The notes: generated by a model not told the origin, from the sequence alone. A DNA stretch of 60,121 nucleotides from Alphaproteobacteria bacterium (GCA_947474565.1 CANJIS010000013.1:1-60121), one strand, 5' to 3'; shown: positions 17,522 to 25,388, counted from the stretch's first letter. Translations and numbers: made by a program.

Positions 17522-17546
17522 TGGGTATGTCAAGTGTAACATCGCC
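17522..17546 (-). repeat. Right terminal inverted repeat of the IS1595-family element
   Basis: Reverse complement of the left end at 23 of 25 positions. The transposase start codon lies 45 bases inside. Confidence 0.92.
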
Positions 17547-17554
17547 GTGTTTTG
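17547..17554. repeat. Target-site duplication, right copy
   Basis: GTGTTTTG, identical to 15556-15563. Confidence 0.93.
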
Positions 17555-17633
17555 TTTGATTTGGACGCCTTTTGGCCGGCGATCCCGCCAGGCCCTTTTG
17601 GTGGCCGCCGCCCACCACCGTATACATAGCCCC

Positions 17634-17813
17634 ATGACCAAAGAACCCACCCGCGACGAGCAGCCCCCCCCCAAAAAAAACCCGACCAAGCCCATCACGC
17701 CCAAACCCCCCGCTCCCAAACTAAAGGGCGGCAGGCCGCCCCTCACCAAAGCAGAGCACGCGGCGCAAAAGCGCGTTGATAAGAACGTCATCAAACGCAT
17801 GCGCAAACGCTAA
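17634..17813 (+). CDS. Possible small Lys/Pro-rich protein
   Basis: ATG 17634 opens 59 codons encoding a Pro- and Lys-rich first half (with a long C-run and A-run in the DNA) and a basic helical tail, GGRPPLTKAEHAAQKRVDKN. There is no clear ribosome site. It sits between the IS right end and the convergent dioxygenase remnant. The charged tail looks like a real basic protein, but the low-complexity first half and missing ribosome site leave this doubtful. No family recognised. Confidence 0.35.
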   Translation: MTKEPTRDEQPPPKKNPTKPITPKPPAPKLKGGRPPLTKAEHAAQKRVDKNVIKRMRKR

Positions 17814-17835
17814 CCGCTTCAGCGCAGGAACGTCT

Positions 17836-18429
17836 TCAGCGCAAAAACGGGCCTGAAATCCAGGAGACCAGCGAGACCCGCCGGCCCGCCGTGATCGCGC
17901 TGACCCGGTGCAAGGCATAAGACGGGAACAGGATCACGGCGCCCCGCTCCCGGGGCGCGGTTTCGATATGGGCTGAGGACCGCAGCTCCAGATCGCAGCC
18001 TTCATAGTCGGCGGGATCGCTGAGCTGCAGCACCAGCGAGAGTTTGCGCGGCACCGGCGTGACGGTGGCATGATCGACATGCCAGTCGTAATGGCCGCCT
18101 TCCGCCGTCTCATAGACGGTGTATTGCAGCTGCTCGGCCATCTCGCCGATGTCGAGCCGGTAGAATTGCTGGTTCAGGTGATAGGCTATGCGAAACAGCT
18201 TGTCATAAATTCAGTGGGTTTCAGGCCGGTTGCCGATCCAGGCGGTGCGGGTGACGCGGATATTCTCATAAGACGCTTCCCGGCTTTCGCCGTAGATAGC
18301 CGCCTTCTCGTGCTCCAGCTTTTCGCCGAAGGCGATGATGGCATCCAGCTCTTCCGGTTTGAAGCCGCCGCTCCAGACCGCGAAAGGCTGCACCGCCCGC
18401 AAATGCCGTACTGTTTCATCCATGCCCAA
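17836..18429 (-). pseudogene. Fe(II)/2-oxoglutarate dioxygenase with in-frame TGA
   Basis: One reading frame from ATG 18429 to 17836 would encode about 197 residues but has TGA at 18211-18213, between PETH and IYDKLF, where a TGG Trp codon is plausible. Downstream the prolyl-hydroxylase-type core is intact: HYDWHVD (iron ligands), a distal His in ALHRV and the 2-oxoglutarate Arg in RRVSLVSW. It resembles PKHD-type hydroxylases such as YbiX. A one-base G-to-A change explains the stop; a sequencing error cannot be excluded. ATG 18141 might yield a C-terminal fragment retaining the iron site. Confidence 0.85.
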
Positions 18430-18501
18430 GCATAAAAAGAGCGGCAGGCATGCGCAAGATTTCCCGTGTCATTGCCGGCCTGAGAGCATTAAGCTTGGTC
18501 C

Positions 18502-19305
18502 ATGGATGCGCCCGCTTCAGAACCGCTGCTGCTGATTGCCCAACAAAGGGGCATTTTGCGCCTCACCTTGAACCGGCCCAAGGCGCGCAACGCGCTTTCT
18601 TCCGCCTTGATGCAGGCTCTGCAGGATGCGCTGCAAAAGTCCGCAAGCGATCCAGGCGTGCGCGTGATTGTGCTGGCTGCCAACGGCCCGGTCTTTTCCG
18701 CCGGACATGATTTGCGGGAAATGTCGCAAGCGCGCGCCGATGGCGACAAGGGCAAGCAATCCTTCGCCGCTCTTTTCACCCAGTGCTCGGACTTGATGAT
18801 GGCGATTGTCCGCCATCCGCGCCCGGTGATCGCGGAAGTTCAGGGCCTGGCCACGGCAGCGGGCTGCCAATTGGTGGCAAGCTGCGATCTGGCGGTGGCG
18901 GTGGACACGGCCAAGTTCGCCACGCCGGGCGTGGATATCGGCCTGTTCTGTTCCACCCCCATGGTGGCCTTGTCGCGCAATGTGCCGCGCAAGCAGGCGA
19001 TGCATATGCTTTTGACCGGCGATGCCGTGACGGCGGAAGAAGCCGTGAACATCGGCCTGATCAACCGCACCGTGCCTGCCGCCGATTTGACCAAGGAAGC
19101 GACAGCGCTGGCGGAAAAGATTGCCGCCAAGCCGTCCACCACCATCAAGACAGGCAAGCACGCTTTCTATGTGCAGCATGAAATGAAGCTGGAAGACGCC
19201 TACCGCTATGCCGCCCAGGTGATGACGGAAAACATGCTCCACGTCGAGGCCAACGAAGGCATCTGCGCCTTCCTGGAAAAGCGCCCGCCCAACTGGCCGA
19301 AATAG
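18502..19305 (+). CDS. Enoyl-CoA hydratase/isomerase family protein
   Basis: The 267-residue product has crotonase signatures: NRPKARNALS, FSAGHDLREM (oxyanion hole and CoA pocket) and GLATAAGCQLVASCDLAVA. It lacks the usual pair of catalytic glutamates of true hydratases: the second position lies in FATPGVDIGLFC, where Glu is replaced. This resembles ECHDC3-like members of unclear activity. The CoA-binding protein gene follows after seven bases, then metY, suggesting one transcript. Confidence 0.88.
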   Translation: MDAPASEPLLLIAQQRGILRLTLNRPKARNALSSALMQALQDALQKSASDPGVRVIVLAANGPVFSAGHDLREMSQARADGDKGKQSFAALFTQCSDLMMAIVRHPRPVIAEVQGLATAAGCQLVASCDLAVAVDTAKFATPGVDIGLFCSTPMVALSRNVPRKQAMHMLLTGDAVTAEEAVNIGLINRTVPAADLTKEATALAEKIAAKPSTTIKTGKHAFYVQHEMKLEDAYRYAAQVMTENMLHVEANEGICAFLEKRPPNWPK

Positions 19306-19312
19306 TACCGCG

Positions 19313-19828
19313 ATGCCGAGCTATTCCGACACCTTGATCAAATCCATTCTGCGCTCGGTCAAGACCATCGCCATGGTCGGCGCCAGCGGCAATTCCATCC
19401 GCCCGTCCTACTTCGCCATGATGTATCTGCTGAACAAGGGACACAAAATTATTCCGGTCAATCCCGGCATGGCGGGCAAGGAGATACTGGGGCAGAAGGT
19501 TTATGCGTCGCTGAAAGACGTCCCTGCCCCGGTGGACATGGTGGATATCTTCCGCGAGTCCAAATACGCGCCGGAGATTGTGCGCGAGGCGCTGGCGGAA
19601 AAAGACCGGCTGGGCTTCAAGACCGTGTGGATGCAGCTGGGCGTCATCAGCGAGGAAGCCGAAAAGCTGGCGCAAGATGCCGGCCTCACCGTCATCATGG
19701 ATCGCTGCCCCAAGATCGAGCATGGCCGTTTTTCCGGCGAGCTGGGCTGGATGGGCATCAACCGCCGCGTCATCGACAACCGCAAGCCGCTGCTATTTGG
19801 CAAGGGCGGTTCATTGAACAAACTATAG
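19313..19828 (+). CDS. CoA-binding domain protein (YccU-like)
   Basis: The 171-residue product is a Rossmann-type CoA_binding domain: MVGASGNSIRPSYF near residue 24, KIIPVNPG, and WMQLGVISEEA, ending with MDRCPKIEHGRF. The Cys in DRCP is conserved in this family. It is known from structures to bind CoA, but its role is unsettled. It lies nine bases before the metY-like gene; this pairing recurs in alphaproteobacteria and hints at a link to sulfur amino-acid or thiol metabolism. Confidence 0.88.
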   Translation: MPSYSDTLIKSILRSVKTIAMVGASGNSIRPSYFAMMYLLNKGHKIIPVNPGMAGKEILGQKVYASLKDVPAPVDMVDIFRESKYAPEIVREALAEKDRLGFKTVWMQLGVISEEAEKLAQDAGLTVIMDRCPKIEHGRFSGELGWMGINRRVIDNRKPLLFGKGGSLNKL

Positions 19829-19837
19829 GAAGCGCAA

Positions 19838-21106
19838 ATGGCCGATTATGGATTCAACACACTGGCAGTGCATGCCGGGGCCCAGCCCGATCCCGCCACC
19901 GGGGCGCGCGCCACGCCGATCTACCAGACCACGGCGTTTGCCTTTGAAGACGCCGACCATGCTGCGGCGTTGTTCAATCTTCAGGTCTTCGGCAACATCT
20001 ATACCCGCATCATGAATCCCACCACGGCGGTGCTGGAAGAGCGCGTCGCGGCGCTGGAGAATGGCCGCGCCGGCCTTGCTTGCGCCTCTGGCCATGCGGC
20101 GCAGCTGCTGGCGCTGCACACGCTGATGAGTCCGGGCGACAATATCGTGGCGGCGCGCCAGCTCTATGGCGGCTCGATCAACCAGTTCAAGCTGGGCTTC
20201 GCCAAATTCGGCTGGGAAGCGCGCTGGGCCGACGCCACCAAGCCCGAAACCTTCGCGGCGGAAATCAACGACCGCACCCGCGCCGTCTTTATTGAAAGCA
20301 TCGCCAATCCCGGCGGCATCATCACCGACATCGAAGCCATCGCCAAAATCGCCCATGACGCCGGCGTGCCGCTGATCGTGGACAACACGCTGGCCTCACC
20401 CTTCTTGATCCAGCCGATCCAATGGGGCGCGGATATCGTGATCCATTCCGCCACCAAATTCCTTGGCGGCCATGGCAACTCCATGGCGGGTGTGATCGTG
20501 GATGGCGGCAAGTTCGACTGGGGCAGCGGCAAATTCCCGTCGCTCAGCGAACCCAATCCTTCCTATCACGGCATGCGGATGTGGGAGACGTTCGGCGATA
20601 TGGCGTTCGCCATTTCCACCCGCGTTCTGGGCTTGCGCGATCTGGGCGCTACGCTGTCGCCCATGAACGCCTTCCTGGTCATCACCGGCACCGAAACCCT
20701 GCCGCTGCGGATGCGCAAGCATTGCGACAATGCCTTGGAAGTGGCCCGCTGGCTGAAAGCCAACAGCAAAGTCGCCTGGGTCAATTACGCCGGGCTGGAA
20801 GACAATGCCTGTTATGCCCTGCACAAAAAATACTGCCCGAAGGGCGCGGGCAGCGTGTTCACCTTCGGCCTGAAGGGCGGCTATGAGGCCGGGTTGAAGC
20901 TGGTCAACAGCGTCAAGCTGTTCTCGCACCTGGCCAATGTCGGCGATACGCGCAGCCTTGTCATTCATCCGGCTTCCACCACCCACCGGCAATTGTCGGA
21001 TGAAGACCGCGCCAAGGCGGGCGCGGGCAACGATGTGGTGCGGCTGTCCATCGGCATCGAGGACGCCGCCGATATTATTGCCGATCTGGAACAGGCTCTC
21101 GCTTAA
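19838..21106 (+). CDS. metY: O-acetylhomoserine sulfhydrylase
   Basis: The 422-residue enzyme belongs to the Cys/Met-metabolism PLP family, with K207 in SATKFLGG as the PLP lysine, YTRIMNPT near the N-terminus and IGIEDAADIIADL at the C-terminus. Length above 420 and ARQLYGGS favour the MetY type, which makes homocysteine from O-acetylhomoserine and sulfide. AGGAAG lies before the ATG. The stop codon overlaps the end of convergent ctaA by four bases. Confidence 0.93.
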   Translation: MADYGFNTLAVHAGAQPDPATGARATPIYQTTAFAFEDADHAAALFNLQVFGNIYTRIMNPTTAVLEERVAALENGRAGLACASGHAAQLLALHTLMSPGDNIVAARQLYGGSINQFKLGFAKFGWEARWADATKPETFAAEINDRTRAVFIESIANPGGIITDIEAIAKIAHDAGVPLIVDNTLASPFLIQPIQWGADIVIHSATKFLGGHGNSMAGVIVDGGKFDWGSGKFPSLSEPNPSYHGMRMWETFGDMAFAISTRVLGLRDLGATLSPMNAFLVITGTETLPLRMRKHCDNALEVARWLKANSKVAWVNYAGLEDNACYALHKKYCPKGAGSVFTFGLKGGYEAGLKLVNSVKLFSHLANVGDTRSLVIHPASTTHRQLSDEDRAKAGAGNDVVRLSIGIEDAADIIADLEQALA

Positions 21107-22125
21107 GAAGCGTGCCGCAATTCATAGGCATGCCACACCGCGGCGCAGAACAGCGTCGCGGCGGCGACCTGATGGAAAGCCGCCAGACCTTCCGGTGCCT
21201 GCATCAACAGCGTGACGATGCCCAGGCCCGCCTGGGCGGCGGTGATCGCCGCCACCGCCTTGGCGCTTTTTTTGGCCAGGCCCGTCAGCTTTAGCCCAGA
21301 GAAATAAATCACGGCAGCACAGGCGGCGACGAGATACGCGCCGATGCGGTGATCGAATTGCGCCAGCCCGGGATTTTCAAACGGATTGAGCCACCAGGGC
21401 GACACCGAGAACGGCCCTTCGGGAAATACGCGGCCATCCATGTCGGGCCAGGTGTTGTAGAGCAGGCCCGCATGCAGCCCCGCCACCAGTGCGCCCAACA
21501 GCATCTGCACATAGACCAGTGCAACCATGACGTAAGCCCGGTTCGCCGGACGCGGCCCTGATTTCAGGCCGCGCAGATATTCCAGCCCGATCCACAGCAA
21601 AGCGCCCAGAAGAAGGATCGCCGCGCCCAGATGAATCGCCAGCCGGTACTGGCTGACCGAGACGCGCGTTTCCAGCCCGCTTTGCACCATCCACCAGCCG
21701 ATGAATCCTTGCAGCCCGCCCAGCGCGAACAGGATCAGCATGCGCGGCCATTCTTCGCGCTTGATCGCGCCGGTCCAGGCAAACCAGGCGAACGGTACGG
21801 CGAACAACACGCCCAGCATCCGGCCCAAAAAGCGATGCGTCCATTCCCACCAGAAGATGCCCTTGAAGGCTTCCAGGTCCATGCCGCGGTTTTCGAGAAT
21901 GTATTGCGGGATGCGCCGGTATTTGGCGAAGGCGTCCGCCCATTGCATGTCGCTGAGCGGTGGAATGGCGCCCATGATGGGATCCCATTCGGTGATGGAA
22001 AGTCCCGAACCGGTCAGCCGCGTCAAACCGCCGATGGTGACCATGCCCATGATCACTAAAGCCATGGCCAACAGCCAAAGCCCTACCGCCGTCCTGCTAC
22101 GCCAGAAATTTTGCCCGCGCGCCAT
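21103..22125 (-). CDS. ctaA: Haem A synthase (COX15/CtaA family)
   Basis: From ATG 22125 the protein has 340 residues and eight predicted membrane helices. The haem-ligating histidines are in EWTHRFLGR, LAIHLGAAIL, QFDHRIGAY and AAFHQVAAAT, and GGLTRLTGSGLSITEW opens the family domain. It converts haem O to haem A for cytochrome aa3 oxidase. An earlier start at 22185 would overlap the divergent DUF2842 gene, so the later start is preferred. Confidence 0.94.
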   Translation of the reverse strand: MARGQNFWRSRTAVGLWLLAMALVIMGMVTIGGLTRLTGSGLSITEWDPIMGAIPPLSDMQWADAFAKYRRIPQYILENRGMDLEAFKGIFWWEWTHRFLGRMLGVLFAVPFAWFAWTGAIKREEWPRMLILFALGGLQGFIGWWMVQSGLETRVSVSQYRLAIHLGAAILLLGALLWIGLEYLRGLKSGPRPANRAYVMVALVYVQMLLGALVAGLHAGLLYNTWPDMDGRVFPEGPFSVSPWWLNPFENPGLAQFDHRIGAYLVAACAAVIYFSGLKLTGLAKKSAKAVAAITAAQAGLGIVTLLMQAPEGLAAFHQVAAATLFCAAVWHAYELRHAS

Positions 22126-22168
22126 GCCGTCTGATAGCGTCTTGGGGCCTTGAAGGAAATCCCGAATA

Positions 22169-22384
22169 ATGACGCCCCGCACCAAAAAATTGATTGCGAC
22201 CCTTCTGATCCTGGTGGTTTGGCTGCCGCTCTACATGCTGTTCATCGCGGGGCTGCAATGGCGCATTCTGCCGGGCGCAGCCTGGTATGTCAGTCTGGTC
22301 TTTTACATTCTGGCGGGAACTTTGTGGGCCCTTCCCATCGGCTTGGCGTTACCTTGGATGCACCGGGACGCCAAAAAAGCATGA
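22169..22384 (+). CDS. DUF2842 membrane protein
   Basis: Seventy-one residues with two hydrophobic helices (about 9-30 and 40-60) and the ending LPIGLALPWMHR, typical of DUF2842 proteins found beside ctaA in alphaproteobacteria. The function is unknown; a cytochrome oxidase assembly link is inferred only from position. Its stop overlaps the next start by four bases (ATGA). Confidence 0.85.
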   Translation: MTPRTKKLIATLLILVVWLPLYMLFIAGLQWRILPGAAWYVSLVFYILAGTLWALPIGLALPWMHRDAKKA

Positions 22385-22644
22385 TCGACAATACGGACAA
22401 GCACCGTTTCGAATTGACCGAGAACGGGCTGATCGTTTCCGCCGAATACCGCCAGCATGATGACCGTTATGTCATCACGCTTGTCGAGGCTGATCCGGCG
22501 CTACGCGGCAGCGGGGCAGCAGGACGGTTGATGGAACAGATCGTCGCCCATGCCCGGGAGAAAAATCTCACCCTGGTGCCACGCTGCAGTTATGCGATGG
22601 CGTGGTTCAAGCGCCACCCAGCCGACAACGATGTTGTCGGCTAG
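22381..22644 (+). CDS. Small GNAT-type N-acetyltransferase (YjdJ-like)
   Basis: From ATG 22381 the 87-residue protein matches the short GNAT family: RFELTENGLIVSAEY, the acetyl-CoA loop DPALRGSGAAGRLM and the ending CSYAMAWFKRHP. It is translationally coupled to DUF2842 by an ATGA overlap. Substrate unknown. Copy 1 of repeat family A begins at its stop codon. Confidence 0.85.
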   Translation: MIDNTDKHRFELTENGLIVSAEYRQHDDRYVITLVEADPALRGSGAAGRLMEQIVAHAREKNLTLVPRCSYAMAWFKRHPADNDVVG

Positions 22645-22701
22645 GAGAGCCCGGAAAAGGGCGGCCTCGCGGTTTTCCGTGGGCCGCGCGACCAATAATA
22701 A
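22644..22701 (-). repeat. Dispersed repeat family A, copy 1
   Basis: Read in reverse it begins TTATTATTGGTCGCGCGGCC and contains CGGAAAACCGCGAGGCCGC followed by CTTTTCCGGGC. It aligns with copies at 23645, 37651 and 42729. The core resembles the widespread Rhizobiales intergenic element with GGAAAACCGGTTTCCACTTTTCC. Confidence 0.82.
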
Positions 22702-22729
22702 GACGATGCAGACGTACTGGAGTAACATT

Positions 22730-22796
22730 GTCATTCCCGCGCAAGCGGGAATCCAGTCTTTCTTGAATGCTGGATGCCCGCGTTCGCGGGCATGAC
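22730..22796. repeat. REP-like double hairpin B1
   Basis: Two hairpins (TTCCCGC-GCAA-GCGGGAA at 22734-22751 and GCCCGC-GTTC-GCGGGC at 22776-22791) lie inside a longer inverted repeat: GTCATTCCCGC...ATCCAG against CTGGAT...GCATGAC. This is the common proteobacterial doublet of small palindromes. It lies between the GNAT gene and the FAH-family gene end and may act as a terminator. Confidence 0.88.
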
Positions 22797-22804
22797 AAAG
22801 TTTT

Positions 22805-23632
22805 TCAGACGATCTTCTGGCTCTGCTCGCCCAGGCCGGCAATGCCCAGCTTCACTTCATCGCCCACATTCAGGAACATGGGCGGCTTTTGCAGCATGCC
22901 CACGCCCGCCGGCGTGCCGGTCAGGATCACGTCGCCCGGATAGAGCGTCATGAATTCGCTGATGTAGCTGACCAGGAAAGCCGGCTTGAAGAACATGTTG
23001 CTGCTGGTGCCGTCCTGGTAGCGCTTGCCGTTCACATCGGCCCACATCTTCACATTGTTGATGTCGGCGATTTCGTCCTTGCTGACGAACCAGGGGCCCA
23101 GCGGCGTGAAATCGTTGCCGCACTTGCCCTTGTCCCACTGGCCGCCGCGGTCATTCTGGAACCAGCGTTCGGTATAGTCATTGGCCAGCGCCCAGCCGGC
23201 GATGTGGTTCATGGCATCGGCTTCGGCGATGTTGAGCCCCTGCTTGCCGATCACGATGACGACTTCACATTCCCAATCCAGCTTCTGCGCGGTCTTGGGT
23301 TTGCGCACGGTATCGTTGGCGCCGACCAGCGTGTCGTTGGGCTTGAGGAACAGGATGGGTTCATCGGGCTTGGGCTTTCCCAAGGCTTCGGCATGGTCTG
23401 AATAATTCAGGCCCACGCCCACCACCTTGCCGATATTGGCAATGGGAACGCCGATGCGGGGATTGCCGGAAATAACCGGCAGCTTGGAAAGATCAGCGGC
23501 TTTTATCCTGGACAGATCGGCCAGCACCGCGCCGGTAATGTCCGGCACCAGGCTGGAAATATCGCGCAAATTGTTACCGTCCAGCAGCGCCGGCTTTTCC
23601 TTGCCCTTATCACCCACCCGCAGCAGCTTCAT
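22805..23632 (-). CDS. Fumarylacetoacetate hydrolase family protein
   Basis: The 275-residue enzyme has the FAH-family core: VGLNYSDHAEALG, the metal-binding WECEVVIVIG and VILTGTPAGVG near the end. Its N-terminal domain is the short one typical of bacterial members that act on 2,4-diketo or ureidoglycolate-like substrates, for instance in L-rhamnose or L-fucose breakdown. No sugar genes are adjacent, so the substrate remains open. Confidence 0.88.
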   Translation of the reverse strand: MKLLRVGDKGKEKPALLDGNNLRDISSLVPDITGAVLADLSRIKAADLSKLPVISGNPRIGVPIANIGKVVGVGLNYSDHAEALGKPKPDEPILFLKPNDTLVGANDTVRKPKTAQKLDWECEVVIVIGKQGLNIAEADAMNHIAGWALANDYTERWFQNDRGGQWDKGKCGNDFTPLGPWFVSKDEIADINNVKMWADVNGKRYQDGTSSNMFFKPAFLVSYISEFMTLYPGDVILTGTPAGVGMLQKPPMFLNVGDEVKLGIAGLGEQSQKIV

Positions 23633-23644
23633 GTTTCGTCCCCT

Positions 23645-23703
23645 TTATTATGGTCGCGCGGCCAACGGAAAACCGGTTTCCACTTTTCCTGGCCGTCGCT
23701 CCG
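23645..23703 (+). repeat. Dispersed repeat family A, copy 2
   Basis: Begins TTATTATGGTCGCGCGGCC and contains CGGAAAACCGGTTTCC then ACTTTTCC, ending GTCGCTCCG. It occupies the gap between the FAH-family start codon and the end of the next gene. Confidence 0.85.
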
Positions 23704-23722
23704 TTTTCTCATTGGTACACAT

Positions 23723-25108
23723 TCAGCGGTCACCGTAAAGCATGGTGACATTGATCCGGCGATTGAGATACCCCGGCTTGAAGTTGATCCGGTCAGTCTT
23801 GTGGAACAGGTCGGAATCGAAAATCACGGCCCGGTTGGCGCGATAGGGCACCGTGATGGGCTTGGCCCCCACCTCGTCCAGGAATTGCCGATTGGCGGCG
23901 ACATCGCGGTTGTATTTGGCCACGTCCCAATCCTTGGGCGCGGCGACATCCCACAGCACCAGCCCGCCGCTATTGGGATCATTGTTGGCGTCGTCCGGCG
24001 TGATCCAGAAATTGACATTCACGGCGGCGAAGTCGGCATGAATATCGATGCCATTCAGATCGCTGTCGTATTTGAAGCCCCACAAATAGCGCAGCGGATG
24101 CTTCTCAAAAATGGAGGGAAATATGGCGGGCAGTTCTTCCGCAATCTGCGCCAGCAGGGGACAGGCAAAGCCATATTCCGGCGTCGCGCCCAGATAGCCT
24201 TCGCGGTAAACCTTGCGCCAGATGGTCGAGGCGTGGGTGAAACGGCGCAAACCATCCAGCGCTTCGGGCGTGAGAAGATTGTCGATCACCACGATCTGCG
24301 GCCGGTTCTTTTCCCAGGCTTCAGCAATGGGCTGCGCATTGAGCGGATTGACCGCCGATCCCGGCACGCGTGCGCCGGCATCCAGATAGAACAGCGTCTG
24401 GATACCACGTTCCGCCAGCCAGGCTTTCTGTTCGGCGTCATGGCGCTGTTTCTGCGGCAGCTCCCAATGCTCTTCCCGGATGGGCGCGCCGCCATAGGCC
24501 AGCTTTGCCTGGCGCGCGTAATCGTCCAGCCCTTCGGCAACCCGGAAATTTTCGGTTTTCACCGCTGCGATGTTGCGCATCGCCTGGATGTAACCAGGCT
24601 CCAGCGCCAGCGCCTTTTCAAAACTCTTCAGTGCATCATCGGGACGCTTGAGCGCGCGCAGCGCCGCACCGCGATTGTTCCAGCTTTGCGCCGTGGGGCG
24701 CAGCTTCAAGGCCTTATCGACATCGGCCAGCGCATCATCCGTGCGGCCCATGTCGCCCAGCACGGAAGAACGGTTCAGCCACAGATCGGCATTGCCGGGC
24801 TGAAGCTTGATCGCGGCGCTGAAACTTTTCAGCGCCTCTTCGCTGCGGCCCAGGGCGCGCAGCACCGCACCGTTCAGATTATGCGCTTCGGCGGATTTGG
24901 GATTGAGCGCCAGCGCCTTTTCAATCGCCATCAGAGTTTCCGGTCCGCGCTGCTGCTGGAAGCTCAATCCCGCCAGCATGTACCAGGCTTGAAAGTTGCC
25001 GGGCTCCGCCACCAGCATCTGCCGGCACAGTATTTCGGCACGCGCCAAGTCGCCTTGCGCGTGGGCGGTGACGATCTGATCCAAGGTGGATTGGCCGCGT
25101 TGCGACAT
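23723..25108 (-). CDS. TPR-repeat protein with C-terminal 2OG-Fe(II) oxygenase domain (paralogue 1)
   Basis: The 461-residue protein begins with about six TPR-like units (residues 5-200; AEAHNLNGAVLRALGR, ADLWLNRSSVLGDMGR and similar). The C-terminal 200 residues form a 2OG-Fe(II) oxygenase: DIHADFAAVNVNFW supplies His and Asp, SDLFHKTD the distal His, and NRRINVTMLYG the 2-oxoglutarate Arg. No signal peptide. The TPR part probably selects a protein or tRNA-linked partner. A paralogue lies 670 bases upstream, on the far side of tRNA-Pro. Confidence 0.85.
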   Translation of the reverse strand: MSQRGQSTLDQIVTAHAQGDLARAEILCRQMLVAEPGNFQAWYMLAGLSFQQQRGPETLMAIEKALALNPKSAEAHNLNGAVLRALGRSEEALKSFSAAIKLQPGNADLWLNRSSVLGDMGRTDDALADVDKALKLRPTAQSWNNRGAALRALKRPDDALKSFEKALALEPGYIQAMRNIAAVKTENFRVAEGLDDYARQAKLAYGGAPIREEHWELPQKQRHDAEQKAWLAERGIQTLFYLDAGARVPGSAVNPLNAQPIAEAWEKNRPQIVVIDNLLTPEALDGLRRFTHASTIWRKVYREGYLGATPEYGFACPLLAQIAEELPAIFPSIFEKHPLRYLWGFKYDSDLNGIDIHADFAAVNVNFWITPDDANNDPNSGGLVLWDVAAPKDWDVAKYNRDVAANRQFLDEVGAKPITVPYRANRAVIFDSDLFHKTDRINFKPGYLNRRINVTMLYGDR

Positions 25109-25252
25109 GGTGCCTATTTAGACCATCGCCCTTTTCCATGCATCTGCCCGGAAATAAGGGGAAAAACAGTGCTTCCAGAGGCTTGCCCGCCCCCCGGTCA
25201 CCCCCCTATATTCCGCGCCCCCGAGGTTTTTCAGCCTCAGAGTTCTGAATGT

Positions 25253-25329
25253 CGGAGCGTGGCTCAGCCTGGTAGAGCATTCGCCTGGGGGGCGAAGGGT
25301 CGCAGGTTCAAATCCTGTCGCTCCGACCA
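25253..25329 (+). tRNA. tRNA-Pro (GGG)
   Basis: Acceptor stem CGGAGCG/CGCTCCG, D-arm GGCTCAGCCTGGTAGAGC, anticodon stem TTCGC/GCGAA with loop CTGGGGG (anticodon GGG), T-arm GGTTCAAATCC and encoded CCA (25327-25329). Confidence 0.97.
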
Positions 25330-25364
25330 TTTATAAGCGCCCGCAGAGCGGGCGCTTATAAATG
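25328..25364. repeat. 37-bp perfect palindrome at the 3' end of tRNA-Pro
   Basis: Two 17-bp arms around loop AGA. The left arm begins with the CA of the encoded CCA. No T-run follows. The same geometry with a different sequence occurs after tRNA-Thr (59259-59295). It probably serves as terminator or 3'-processing signal. Confidence 0.85.
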
Positions 25365-25388
25365 CCAAGAACCAGCGCGACAGCGCTC

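Larger units (their letters stand above)
15564..17546. mobile_element. IS1595-family insertion element with RusA-like passenger gene
   Basis: The 1983-bp element is bounded by inverted repeats (15564-15588 and 17522-17546) matching at 23 of 25 positions and starting GGCGATGTTACACTTG. A second inverted motif CTAGGGGTA lies inside each end (15593-15601; complement at 17496-17504). Exact 8-bp duplications flank it. It holds a RusA-like gene, a 45-codon gene on the other strand and an ISXO2-type transposase. IS1595 elements with passenger genes are known. Both large genes carry frameshifts, so this copy is probably inactive on its own. Confidence 0.93.

Noticed and set aside
16604-17539. 311-codon open frame antisense to the transposase
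   Set aside because: Exact complement of conserved transposase motifs and it would run across the inverted repeat.
18205-18220. Selenocysteine reading of the TGA in the dioxygenase
   Set aside because: No SECIS-like hairpin is visible directly after the codon, and Trp is the natural residue there.
15564-18429. Genomic or defence island around the IS
   Set aside because: Ends and target duplication show a single IS insertion; neighbouring genes are ordinary chromosomal ones.
22730-22796. CRISPR-like repeat unit
   Set aside because: A single pair of inverted hairpins; no regularly spaced direct repeats occur anywhere in the window.
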